Source: an uncultured Clostridia bacterium
Lineage (GTDB): Bacteria; Bacillota; Clostridia; Christensenellales; Aristaeellaceae
Direction of reading: 5' to 3'
NCBI GenBank assembly: GCA_946615495.1
Contig: CAMOHY010000073.1
Span: 1 to 9,320 of the forward strand
DNA: 9,320 nucleotides
Shown here: one piece after another, positions 1 through 6,914 of the stretch
How the letters are laid out: each line of letters starts with the position of its first letter
How positions within the stretch are numbered: the first letter of the stretch is position 1
Notes under the pieces: generated by a model
Databases searched by the model: none
Seen by the model: the letters and a program-made list of their open reading frames with translations, nothing else
Told to the model about the DNA's origin: nothing
Program-made: the position numbers and the translations under genes

Positions 1-3
1 CTG

Positions 4-27
4 ATGAAAGGGCCCAAGCCCTTTCAT
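4..27. other. Perfect 10-bp hairpin near the left edge
   Basis: Positions 4-13 (ATGAAAGGGC) pair perfectly with 18-27 (GCCCTTTCAT) around a CCAA loop. No run of T follows on the plus strand, and the window edge hides what follows on the minus strand, so it is not a clear intrinsic terminator. It sits 29 bases before a convincing terminator, so it could belong to the 3' end of a transcript entering from the left. The gene it would belong to lies outside the window. Confidence 0.5.
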
Positions 28-55
28 ACTTTCCTGGGGATTTGCCGACGGTCTG

Positions 56-89
56 GCCCGCCTGCGCGCAGCAGACGGGCGTATTTTTT
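56..89 (+). terminator. Rho-independent terminator upstream of the ASCH gene
   Basis: Positions 56-65 (GCCCGCCTGC) pair with 71-80 (GCAGACGGGC), giving a GC-rich 10-bp stem with one C-A mismatch and a 5-nt loop. Three bases later comes a run of six T (84-89). This is the classic form of an intrinsic terminator for plus-strand transcription. It probably ends a transcript entering from the left. Because it stops only 25 nt before the ASCH start codon, it could also act as an attenuator for that gene. Confidence 0.75.
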
Positions 90-104
90 CATAAATGGAT
101 AAAT

Positions 105-110
105 GGAGGG
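105..110 (+). promoter_or_regulatory. Ribosome binding site that decides the ASCH start
   Basis: GGAGGG at 105-110 lies 4 nt before the ATG at 115. A possible earlier ATG at 103 overlaps this motif and has no Shine-Dalgarno sequence of its own, so 115 is preferred as the start. Confidence 0.7.
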
Positions 111-114
111 AAGC

Positions 115-543
115 ATGACCGCGGAAGAAATGTGGACTTTGTCGGGCCTGCAGGGCGAATACGAGGCCTGGGCCTTTGGCGATGAGCCGGATGCGCTGGC
201 CCAATTGGTGCTGGCAGGCCGGAAAACAGCCACCTGCTCCGCCTGCGCGCTCTACGAGGCGGAAGGGGAGAAGCTTCCGCAGGCGGGGGAGTACAGCGTG
301 GTGCTGGACGGAAGGGAAAACGCCGTCTGCATCATCCAAACCACCCGCGTGTACCTGGCCCCCTTCTGCCAGGTGACGGCGGACCACGCCCGGCGCGAAG
401 GGGAGGGAGATTTGTCCCTGGCCTATTGGCGGCAGGCGCATAAGGCCTTTTTTACCGCGGAAATGGCGGCTGCTGGGAAAAAGTTTACCGGGGATATGCT
501 CCTGGTCTGCGAAGAATTTGAAAAGGTGTTTCCCGCCCCGTAA
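115..543 (+). CDS. ASCH domain protein, YhfF-like (COG4405 type)
   Basis: A 142-residue protein that is almost entirely one ASCH domain, a PUA-related beta-barrel fold proposed to bind RNA or modified nucleosides. Recognisable parts are the W-x-FG-D stretch near residues 19-23, the signature AGRKTAT at residues 34-40, a central beta segment around 55-75, and the closing LVCEEFEKV near the C-terminus. In the E. coli ASCH protein YqfB, an N4-acetylcytidine amidohydrolase, the catalytic Lys and Thr are three residues apart. K37 and T40 here have the same spacing, but I cannot place the catalytic Glu, so enzyme activity is only a possibility. The gene is convergent with the minus-strand operon, whose last stop codon is 12 nt away. 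It has no visible functional link to that operon. The protein is probably cytoplasmic, with no signal peptide or membrane segment. Family assignment is firm; cellular role is unknown. Confidence 0.85.
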   Translation: MTAEEMWTLSGLQGEYEAWAFGDEPDALAQLVLAGRKTATCSACALYEAEGEKLPQAGEYSVVLDGRENAVCIIQTTRVYLAPFCQVTADHARREGEGDLSLAYWRQAHKAFFTAEMAAAGKKFTGDMLLVCEEFEKVFPAP

Positions 544-549
544 GGGCGG
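533..549. other. Small hairpin spanning the convergent gene ends
   Basis: CCGCCC (533-538) pairs with GGGCGG (544-549) around a 5-nt loop that contains the ASCH stop codon. It lies between two convergent genes, so it may help stop transcription from both sides. No T run follows in either direction, so I do not call it an intrinsic terminator. Confidence 0.3.
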
Positions 550-555
550 CCCTGT

Positions 556-1923
556 TCATTCCTCCGCCACCTGGGCCAGATAAGCCGCGAATTCGTCCGT
601 CAGCCCCAAATCCCAAAGCAACGTGCAGGACAGGTATTTCAGCCGGGCGTCCCGCGCGCCCACAAAGGCGTTCACCGTGTCCTCCACCGAAATGCCGATC
701 TGGGAGGGCTTGGTGGGCATGCCGGTTTTCTCCAGCAGGGCGCGCAGCTTTTTTTCGTCGGGCAGTTCTTCGGAAACGGCGGCCATAATGCCGTCCCAAT
801 GGGTAATGATGCGCTGCAGGCGCTCCCGGTGGGCGGCGGGATCGTTCTTTTTGCCCTGGCGCTCCATTTCCATAATTTCCGGGGCGGTTTTGCCGAAAAT
901 ACGGCGAATCTGGGCCTCCCATTTTTCGGGGGTCATTTGCTGCCAGTAGGCTTCGGCCTGCTTTTCATCCGGCGTGATCTGCCGGAATTTGCGGTACATT
1001 TTCAGCATCAGCACCGTGCCGATGCCCACCTGAATGCCGTGGAGATCGTAGGGCTGATTGCGCTCCAGGGCCATCATTTCCCACATATGGGAGAAATAAT
1101 GCTCCGTGCCGGAGGCGGGACGGGAAATTTCCGCAAAGGCCATGGCGATGCCGGAAATGACCAGGCCCTCGGCGATGGACTGAATGGCCGCGGGCTTCCG
1201 CTGCGGAATGCCCTCCGCCGCGTCCACCACCTTTTTCAGGGCGGCGCGCATGAGGGCGGCCACCTCTTCGCAGTAATATTCGCCGGTGACGATATGGCTC
1301 ATGCGCCATTCGCACAGGGCGATATATTTGGCCGCCATATCGCCCAGCCCGGCCCACAGCATGCGCATGGGCGCCCGGCACAGAATGTCCGTGTCCAGCA
1401 GAATACCCTTGGGCGCGCGGTTGAACAGGGTCATTTTCACGTGGTTAATTTCCATGGCGGAGGAATTGGAGGCGTAGCCGTCCATGGACGGGGCGGTGCC
1501 TACGATGGCGCTCTTTTTGCCCAGCGCGTTGCCCACCACCTTGCAGATATCGTTGACCACGCCGCTGCCCACGCCCAGCAGCAAATCGCAGGAAGGGTCG
1601 TAGTGCATCAGCACGCTGCCCACTTCCCATTCCGCCGGGGCAATTTTCTGCCCGGCGCAGGGAATAATGTACAAAACCGTTTCAATGCCCGCCGCCCGAA
1701 GCAGGGCGGCCACCTTTTCGCCCGCCGCCTCATAGGTGTTCTGGTCGCACACCACAAAGGGCTTTTGGCAGCCCATGGCCCGCACCATATCCGGTACTTG
1801 GCTGATTACGCCGGGGCCGATGGCTAAATAGTCCATGGCGCACACATGGTGCTTGCCGCAGGGACAGTCAAAGCCCTCCGGGCGGATGAGTTCGGTTAAG
1901 GGCAGGGAAGCAAAATCCATCAT
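556..1923 (-). CDS. sn-glycerol-1-phosphate dehydrogenase family protein (AraM/EgsA-like)
   Basis: A 455-residue member of the iron-containing alcohol dehydrogenase/dehydroquinate synthase-like superfamily. Known G1PDH enzymes interconvert dihydroxyacetone phosphate and sn-glycerol 1-phosphate with NAD(P)H. Visible features are the dinucleotide-binding loop GVGSGVVND (117-125), the substrate loop TAPSMDGYAS (143-152) and the three expected metal ligands: D195 in GLGDMAAKY, H275 in SGTEHYFSH and H295 in DLHGIQVG. An N-terminal cluster C20-x-C22 with H25, H26 and C28 precedes the Rossmann-like domain. B. subtilis AraM is shorter, about 394 residues. The start is set by AGGAGG at 1932-1937, 8 nt upstream of the first of two adjacent ATGs. 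It is the last gene of the five-gene operon, 30 nt after the DUF849 gene. B. subtilis araM also sits in an arabinose operon, so a sugar role is plausible. The true substrate could be another phosphorylated keto sugar rather than DHAP. Confidence 0.85.
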   Translation of the reverse strand: MMDFASLPLTELIRPEGFDCPCGKHHVCAMDYLAIGPGVISQVPDMVRAMGCQKPFVVCDQNTYEAAGEKVAALLRAAGIETVLYIIPCAGQKIAPAEWEVGSVLMHYDPSCDLLLGVGSGVVNDICKVVGNALGKKSAIVGTAPSMDGYASNSSAMEINHVKMTLFNRAPKGILLDTDILCRAPMRMLWAGLGDMAAKYIALCEWRMSHIVTGEYYCEEVAALMRAALKKVVDAAEGIPQRKPAAIQSIAEGLVISGIAMAFAEISRPASGTEHYFSHMWEMMALERNQPYDLHGIQVGIGTVLMLKMYRKFRQITPDEKQAEAYWQQMTPEKWEAQIRRIFGKTAPEIMEMERQGKKNDPAAHRERLQRIITHWDGIMAAVSEELPDEKKLRALLEKTGMPTKPSQIGISVEDTVNAFVGARDARLKYLSCTLLWDLGLTDEFAAYLAQVAEE

Positions 1924-1953
1924 CGTTTTTTCCTCCTGATACAGCTGGGAAGA

Positions 1954-2766
1954 TCAAAACAGCTTCCGGGGCAGAGCGCCCAGAATCTGCCGGGCTTCCG
2001 CCGGCGTGGCGGGCTCCAGGCCCATGGCGCGGATGAGGCTTACCAGCCGTTCCACCACCTGGTAATTATACTGGGCGTATTGGCCGGGGGCCAGGTAAGC
2101 GCTGTCCTCAAAGCCGATGCGCACGATGGACGCGCCCAGGGCCATGGCCCCGGCCAGGAAATCCCAATTATCCCGGCCATAATGGGTAACGCCCCAGCGG
2201 GCGTCCGCGGGCACGGCGGAGCGGAAGGCGGTCAGGCAGGCCATGTCCGGCTGCATGCCGCCCTGGTGGCCGAACACCAGGTTGTAAAAAATGGGGCGGC
2301 GGTAGGGCACGCGCTGGGCGCTGCGCTCGATGTTGTAGATCATGCCGATATCGAACACCTCCACCTCCGGGATGATGCCCCGGTCGTAGGACTGCTTGGC
2401 GCAGTAATCGATGTCGGCGTCGGTGTTGATGTAGAGCGCGCCGTTCAAATTGGTGCTGCCGCCGTTTAAGGAGGAGCTTTCCACCCGCCAGTAATTCAGG
2501 GGATGGCAGCGCTCCTCAATGGTCATTTGAGAAATGCCGCCGGTGGAGGCCTGCACCACCACGTCGGTGCGCTTGAGGATTTCTTCAAAGGTATCGATGA
2601 ATTCGCCGGTATCCGGGGTCAGGCTGCCGTCGGGGCGGCGGCAGTGCAAATGGCACATGCCCGCGCCCGCCTTCACGCTCTGGGCCACATCCTCCGCCAG
2701 AGCCATTTTATCGATGGGTGCGCCGGCCTTTACCGGCGCCAGGGAAATAATGATTTTTCGGGACAT
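1954..2766 (-). CDS. Beta-keto acid cleavage enzyme family protein (BKACE, DUF849)
   Basis: A 270-residue TIM-barrel protein of the DUF849 family. The founding member Kce (3-keto-5-aminohexanoate cleavage enzyme) is a zinc enzyme that condenses a beta-keto acid with acetyl-CoA, yielding acetoacetate and a new CoA ester. The zinc-binding pair is visible as H39 and H41 in CHLHCR. The third ligand matches E220 in VRIGFEDS, next to the conserved R216 and D221. The active-site ASTGG loop is at 73-77. These correspond to H46, H48, E230, R226 and D231 of Kce, so the protein should be catalytically competent. The start is supported by AGGAGG at 2776-2781, 9 nt upstream. It follows the DUF1537 kinase gene by 19 nt. 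Its substrate cannot be read from sequence. The operon suggests a sugar-derived, possibly phosphorylated, beta-keto acid instead of the lysine-fermentation or carnitine substrates of characterised members. Confidence 0.88.
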   Translation of the reverse strand: MSRKIIISLAPVKAGAPIDKMALAEDVAQSVKAGAGMCHLHCRRPDGSLTPDTGEFIDTFEEILKRTDVVVQASTGGISQMTIEERCHPLNYWRVESSSLNGGSTNLNGALYINTDADIDYCAKQSYDRGIIPEVEVFDIGMIYNIERSAQRVPYRRPIFYNLVFGHQGGMQPDMACLTAFRSAVPADARWGVTHYGRDNWDFLAGAMALGASIVRIGFEDSAYLAPGQYAQYNYQVVERLVSLIRAMGLEPATPAEARQILGALPRKLF

Positions 2767-2785
2767 GCTTGCAGCCCTCCTTTAT

Positions 2786-4240
2786 TCAGCATAGCGCTTC
2801 CACGATGGCGCGCAGAGTGCCCTCCGTGCCCACGTTGCCGGGGAAGATGATATAGGAAAGGCCGGGAAACAGGCTTTCTTCTCCCGTTTTCCAAACCGGG
2901 ATGCCCGGCTGGGCCTGGCCCAGCACCAGGGCCTTTTTTACTTTCAGGGCTTTCACGCCCACGTCGCTGGAGGTAATGCCGCCCTTGGCGATGAGAAAAC
3001 GGGGCCTGAAGGAAAGGGAGGACACCACGGCCGTTACCGCGTCGGAAATGCGCACGGAAATTTCCAGCATTTTTTCAGGCGAAGCGCCTTGCGGGGCAAT
3101 GAGCGTGCGGCTGGTAAACACCACGGCGGTTTTTCCCTGCCGCATGGCCGCCTCCGCCTGGGCCGTCACCCGGCGGGTTTCCTGCGCCAGGGCCCCTTCC
3201 CGCGCCCAGCCGCTTACGTCAAATTCGATGAAGGACAGGGGCCGGTCCGAAGCTTGGAGGCAATGCAGCTGATCCGTCGTTTTTTTCACGTGGGAGCCAA
3301 CGATCACCAGGCCGCCCACCTTGGAGGCGGGGTCCACCATTTCGTTTTTGGCAAGCAGCGGCCGGTCCTCCACATGGCCGAACACCTTGGGCACCGCCGC
3401 CGCGCTGCGGAGCATGTAGCTGCGGCCCTTTTGCATCAGCCGCATCAAAATCACCGCCAGAGCCTGCACATCGGCTTCCTCCAGGGCGTCGGCGGCGATG
3501 AAATGGAAGCCCGCCGCGTGAAGCAGCTTTTGCTCCACCTTGTCCCATTGCAGGCTGCGAAGCTCCCGCAGGGAGATAGAAATCACCTGGTCCGCGCTCA
3601 CAGCCCCCTTGGATTTTTCCTCAATGTACTCCGCCAGGCTGGAATGGCTGTAGCCAAAGGTTTTGTCTTTGGCGAATTCGGTTTGGGCGGCGGGGGTAAG
3701 CTGGCCGCCCTCCTTTACATAGTGAACGCCGTTCAGGGTAAAGCGGCCGCCCTCCCGGAAAAAGGGGCAGAGCACCTCGCCGGAAAAGGGCGCGTGGCCG
3801 TTTTCCTCCAGCACCCGGCGCAGGGTTTCCGTTTCCAGGGGATAGTGGCCCCGCAGGGTGGAATCCCCGCGGGAAACGATCATGAGCTGCTTCCCCGCTT
3901 TCCGGGCGGCCCGGCAGGCGTTTTCCGCAATGTTCCGGTGCACCTGGGCCGTTTTCGCGGCGGAAAAGCTGCGGGAATTGGTGAGCACGAAAAACATCCG
4001 TTCGCTGGAGGCGGTCATGCGCTCCAGCGTTTCCTGCTCCCAATCGGTAACGACGCTGATATCGTGCACCGTTTGCACGCCGGTGGGGTCGTCATCCAGC
4101 ACCATCACCTGGCGGTCAAAGGCGGCGTAGGCTTCGTCGTAAAGCTGGCGCACGGTTTCGCGGGCGTTTTCATTTGCCCAAAGAGCTTCGCAGGCGGCGA
4201 AGGTTTCCTCCGCGTTCAAGGGCTTCCATTGCTGTTCCAT
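2786..4240 (-). CDS. Four-carbon acid sugar kinase family protein (DUF1537)
   Basis: A 484-residue kinase with the two domains of the DUF1537 family, whose characterised members phosphorylate D-threonate, erythronate-derived 3-oxo-tetronate or related acid sugars with ATP. The N-terminal substrate domain shows DDDPTGVQT (49-57), TNSR (87-90) and SRGDSTLRGHYP (123-134). The C-terminal nucleotide domain shows GSHVKKTT near 315-322, AKGGITSSD (418-426) and PGNVGTEGT (467-475). About 44 residues precede the first core motif, making the protein longer than the roughly 420 residues of typical members. The start is supported by GGAGGT at 4251-4256, 10 nt upstream; the GH127 stop codon is only 6 nt away, so translation is probably coupled. 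Family members usually sit beside PdxA2-type dehydrogenases or class II aldolases. Here the neighbours are a DUF849 enzyme and a G1PDH-type dehydrogenase, so the substrate is likely an acid sugar but its identity is open. Confidence 0.9.
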   Translation of the reverse strand: MEQQWKPLNAEETFAACEALWANENARETVRQLYDEAYAAFDRQVMVLDDDPTGVQTVHDISVVTDWEQETLERMTASSERMFFVLTNSRSFSAAKTAQVHRNIAENACRAARKAGKQLMIVSRGDSTLRGHYPLETETLRRVLEENGHAPFSGEVLCPFFREGGRFTLNGVHYVKEGGQLTPAAQTEFAKDKTFGYSHSSLAEYIEEKSKGAVSADQVISISLRELRSLQWDKVEQKLLHAAGFHFIAADALEEADVQALAVILMRLMQKGRSYMLRSAAAVPKVFGHVEDRPLLAKNEMVDPASKVGGLVIVGSHVKKTTDQLHCLQASDRPLSFIEFDVSGWAREGALAQETRRVTAQAEAAMRQGKTAVVFTSRTLIAPQGASPEKMLEISVRISDAVTAVVSSLSFRPRFLIAKGGITSSDVGVKALKVKKALVLGQAQPGIPVWKTGEESLFPGLSYIIFPGNVGTEGTLRAIVEALC

Positions 4241-4246
4241 ATCCTT

Positions 4247-6193
4247 TTATACCTCCCGCCAGGCCAGGGGCATCCAGATGAGCATTTCTCCCCGGCCCCG
4301 ATTGTCCCAGGCATAATAGGGAATGAGCCGCGCGGGGATGGGGCGGAGCGCTTTTTCCTCCAACGTCCGGTACAATTTGTCCCCGTCTTGAGGCGCGTCC
4401 CGGCAAAGCAGCGTGGTTTCATAGGCCTTCACGCTGCGCCCCTCCACCGTTATTTCCGTTTCCGTAAAGGTTGGGCGCAGGGGCAGCAGCACGTCCTGCA
4501 CGCTCACGCCACTTGGCACGTCCACGCCCTCCAGGCAGTATACCAGCGGCCCCGCCTCCACGGCGGCCCGGCCCCGGTCCTCCTCAATCATGCCGTGGCC
4601 CACGGTGAGCCGGGGCGCGGCAGGCAGGGAAAGCACGCAGGAAAAGCCCGGCCCGGCGGAAACGGCGGCGTATTGCCCCGCCTTGAGCGTTTGGGCATTG
4701 TCCCCAACGGCCAGGCGCGCCCCCTCCGCCCAGGCGGGAACGCGCAGGCGCAGGGTAAAGGGCACGCCGTTGCTTTCTTCCACCGTAAAGGTGATTTTTC
4801 CATCAAAGGGATAGCCGGTTTCCTGATTCAGGGTAAAGGCCGCGCCGTTTTTTAATTGGAAACGGGCGGTATTGGCCCCGTACAGGCCGGTCCATACGCT
4901 GTCTTCATCCTCCGCGTAGGCGTATTCCGCCGTTTGGGCCAGGGTGCGGGCCAGGTTGGGCGGGCAGCAGTAGCTGGTAATATACTCGGTGCGCTCCTGA
5001 CCCCAAAGCAGCTCGTAGGCCAGCTCCTTGGCCCGCTCCAGCATATTTTCGTAGAAGAATTTTTTGCCGTTCAGGCTCATGCCCGCCATGTTCACGTTCA
5101 GCATCATGCGCTCCAGCATGTCCATGTATTCTGCCTTCGGGTCCATCAGGAACATGCGCCAGGCCCAGAATACGCCGCCCAGGGAAGCGCAGGTTTCGTT
5201 ATAGGCGGTGATATTGGGCAATTGGTATTCGTAGCCGTAGGCCTGATGCACCAATTGATGGTGAAAGAAATTGCCGTAGGGGGAAGCGCCGTTATACAGG
5301 GCGCCGCAGCCGCCGGTCAGGTACATTTTCTGGGTGACCAAATGCCGCCACACCGCCTGAAGCACCTGATAATAATCCGGATCGCCCGACTCCATATACA
5401 GGTCGGCCAGCCCGGCGTACAGGTAATTGGCGCGCACGGCGTGGCCCACGATTTTGCGGTGCTGCTTTAAGGGCAGCCGGTCCTGGTTATCGTCCAGGCC
5501 GTTTTTTACGGAATCCCGAAGCTCCACCGCCAGGCGGGCGAGGGACAGGTATTCCGCTTTTCCCGTGGTGCGGTACAGCTCGATCAGGCCCATGTAATGG
5601 GAAGGGCACACCGCCGTTTTCACTTCTCCCGTGCGGGCAGCCTCCTCATACAGGTTTTTCAGGTATCCCGCCGCCTTTTCCGCCACCCGCAAAAAGCTGT
5701 CCTTTCCCGTCAGGCGGAAATAAAGGCAGGCGGAGGTGAACATGTGGCCCATGTTGTACACTTCAAAATCGTTGATGTCGCCCTGGCGCATGGGCCCCTT
5801 TCCCTGCTTTTCCCCAATGATCTGCTTGGTGGACAGGTAGCCGTCCGGCTGCTGGGCGCGGGAAAAGAGGGCGATGTAGCTTTCCAGCTGGTCAAGCAGC
5901 GGCTGGTTTTCCGTTTTCACCGCCGTGTACACCGCCGCTTCAAACCATTTGTAAAAATCGCCGTCGCCAAACACGGTGCCGTCAAATTCCCCTTCCGCCT
6001 CCCCGGCGGCGATGCGGAAATTTTCCACCACGTGGCTGATGTCCTTTTCCTCAAACATGTGCTGCAAGTGGGGCACGGTGACGGCGGCCACGGTGTCAAA
6101 CCGTTCCTTGTACAGCCCTTTGGTCCAGCTCACATCCCGGTAAGGAATGGTGCGCAGGCGGGCAAAGGGGGAGCGGGCGGTATCGGTAATCAT
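4247..6193 (-). CDS. Glycoside hydrolase family 127-like protein (DUF1680)
   Basis: A 648-residue protein close in length to HypBA1, the GH127 beta-L-arabinofuranosidase of Bifidobacterium longum (658 residues), which uses a cysteine nucleophile held by a Cys3-Glu zinc site. The zinc ligands are present: E333 and C335 in NETCAS, and C409-C410 in SYCCPPN. By comparison C409 is the nucleophile (C417 of HypBA1). The N-terminal two thirds form the alpha/alpha six-hairpin barrel; from about residue 430 the sequence changes to beta-sandwich-like segments. There is no signal peptide, so it should act in the cytoplasm on imported oligosaccharides. The position matching the HypBA1 acid/base Glu322, 16 residues before the zinc Glu, is Gln317. 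The start has AAAGGA (6202-6207) 8 nt upstream and overlaps the previous stop in ATGA. Family members also include an aceric acid-releasing enzyme (BT1003), so arabinose specificity should not be assumed. Confidence 0.88.
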   Translation of the reverse strand: MITDTARSPFARLRTIPYRDVSWTKGLYKERFDTVAAVTVPHLQHMFEEKDISHVVENFRIAAGEAEGEFDGTVFGDGDFYKWFEAAVYTAVKTENQPLLDQLESYIALFSRAQQPDGYLSTKQIIGEKQGKGPMRQGDINDFEVYNMGHMFTSACLYFRLTGKDSFLRVAEKAAGYLKNLYEEAARTGEVKTAVCPSHYMGLIELYRTTGKAEYLSLARLAVELRDSVKNGLDDNQDRLPLKQHRKIVGHAVRANYLYAGLADLYMESGDPDYYQVLQAVWRHLVTQKMYLTGGCGALYNGASPYGNFFHHQLVHQAYGYEYQLPNITAYNETCASLGGVFWAWRMFLMDPKAEYMDMLERMMLNVNMAGMSLNGKKFFYENMLERAKELAYELLWGQERTEYITSYCCPPNLARTLAQTAEYAYAEDEDSVWTGLYGANTARFQLKNGAAFTLNQETGYPFDGKITFTVEESNGVPFTLRLRVPAWAEGARLAVGDNAQTLKAGQYAAVSAGPGFSCVLSLPAAPRLTVGHGMIEEDRGRAAVEAGPLVYCLEGVDVPSGVSVQDVLLPLRPTFTETEITVEGRSVKAYETTLLCRDAPQDGDKLYRTLEEKALRPIPARLIPYYAWDNRGRGEMLIWMPLAWREV

Positions 6194-6861
6194 GCTATCG
6201 ATCCTTTCGCCTGAAGGGCTTTTTTCAATTCTATCGCGCCAAAGCGGGGGCTGGACAGGGTGGGTATGCCAACGGCCTTTTCAATGTCCTGTTCCACATA
6301 GGCCATGGAGCCCTGGGCCAGCACGATCACGTCCACCTTTCCGGCCATCTTCTGGGCGGCGCCGACCAGCAGGACGCGGAACTGGTCCTGGTCCATATTG
6401 AAGGCGTCCACCAGGCCGTCCACCAATTCCACGTGCTTGCCCATTTCTCTGGCCACGCGGCTGATGGTGCCCTTGGTGGGGTCCAGGGTGGTGGCCAGGG
6501 TGGCCAGCACGCCCACGCGGCTGCCCAGGCGCACGGCCTGGCGGCACATTTCCTCGTCAATGCGCACCACCGGCACGCCGATATAGCGGGCGGCGGGCTG
6601 GAACGCGTCCGCCACTTCGCCCACGGAGGAGCAGATATTCAGGATGGCGTCCGCGCCCTGCTGCACGGCGGCGGCGTACATGCCAATCAGCCGGGCGGCG
6701 GCGCCGGGGGTCACGTAACCGGCCTGGCGCACTTCGGCGATGATGGTGGGGTCCTGGCTGCTGATGATTTCAGCGTCGGGGCCGATATTTTTCCGTACTT
6801 CCTTTTCCACCAGCTCAATCAGTTCGGGGGTGGTGCCGGTATATACCAAGGATACTTTCAT
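6190..6861 (-). CDS. Asp/Glu/hydantoin racemase superfamily protein, one-cysteine variant
   Basis: A 223-residue protein with the two-lobed fold pattern of the Asp/Glu racemase superfamily. Racemases of this group use two cysteines, one per lobe. The first is visible as C77 in NICSSVG. The second lobe reads VIVLAQGSMA (178-187), where a Cys would be expected in an LGC-type motif; Gln183, or Ala182, occupies it. Simple two-base racemisation is therefore unlikely, and an isomerase, decarboxylase or lyase-type reaction on a small carboxylic acid is more plausible. Superfamily members such as arylmalonate decarboxylase work with a single cysteine. The start at 6861 is chosen because AAGGAG (6871-6876) lies 9 nt upstream; an in-frame ATG at 6882 would put that site inside the gene. 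It is the first gene of the operon and its stop overlaps the GH127 start by 4 nt (ATGA). Superfamily is confident, reaction unknown. Confidence 0.85.
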   Translation of the reverse strand: MKVSLVYTGTTPELIELVEKEVRKNIGPDAEIISSQDPTIIAEVRQAGYVTPGAAARLIGMYAAAVQQGADAILNICSSVGEVADAFQPAARYIGVPVVRIDEEMCRQAVRLGSRVGVLATLATTLDPTKGTISRVAREMGKHVELVDGLVDAFNMDQDQFRVLLVGAAQKMAGKVDVIVLAQGSMAYVEQDIEKAVGIPTLSSPRFGAIELKKALQAKGSIA

Positions 6862-6870
6862 AGCGCTTAT

Positions 6871-6876
6871 CTCCTT
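6871..6876 (-). promoter_or_regulatory. Ribosome binding site that decides the racemase-like gene start
   Basis: AAGGAG on the minus strand lies 9 nt before the ATG at 6861. It argues against the in-frame upstream ATG at 6882, which would add seven residues (MIKEISA) and bury this site in the coding region. Confidence 0.75.
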
Positions 6877-6914
6877 TATCATGATCTTCGTTTCGGAAAG
6901 AACACTTTAACAAT

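Noticed and set aside
799..1827. Plus-strand open frame of 342 codons opposite the G1PDH-type gene
   Set aside because: The low-complexity His/Gly/Ala-rich product matches no family I recognise, and the opposite strand holds an intact enzyme gene with all metal ligands.
3089..4855. A long open frame of 588 codons on the plus strand, opposite the DUF1537 and GH127 genes
   Set aside because: It spans the junction of two well-supported minus-strand genes, its product is rich in G, H, R and A with no recognisable motif, and it has no ribosome binding site. It is an antisense artefact of GC-rich codon usage.
6880..6882. ATG at 6882 as the start of the racemase-like gene
   Set aside because: The good AAGGAG site lies downstream of it at the right distance for the ATG at 6861, and homology-like sequence (MKVSLVYTG) begins at the later ATG.
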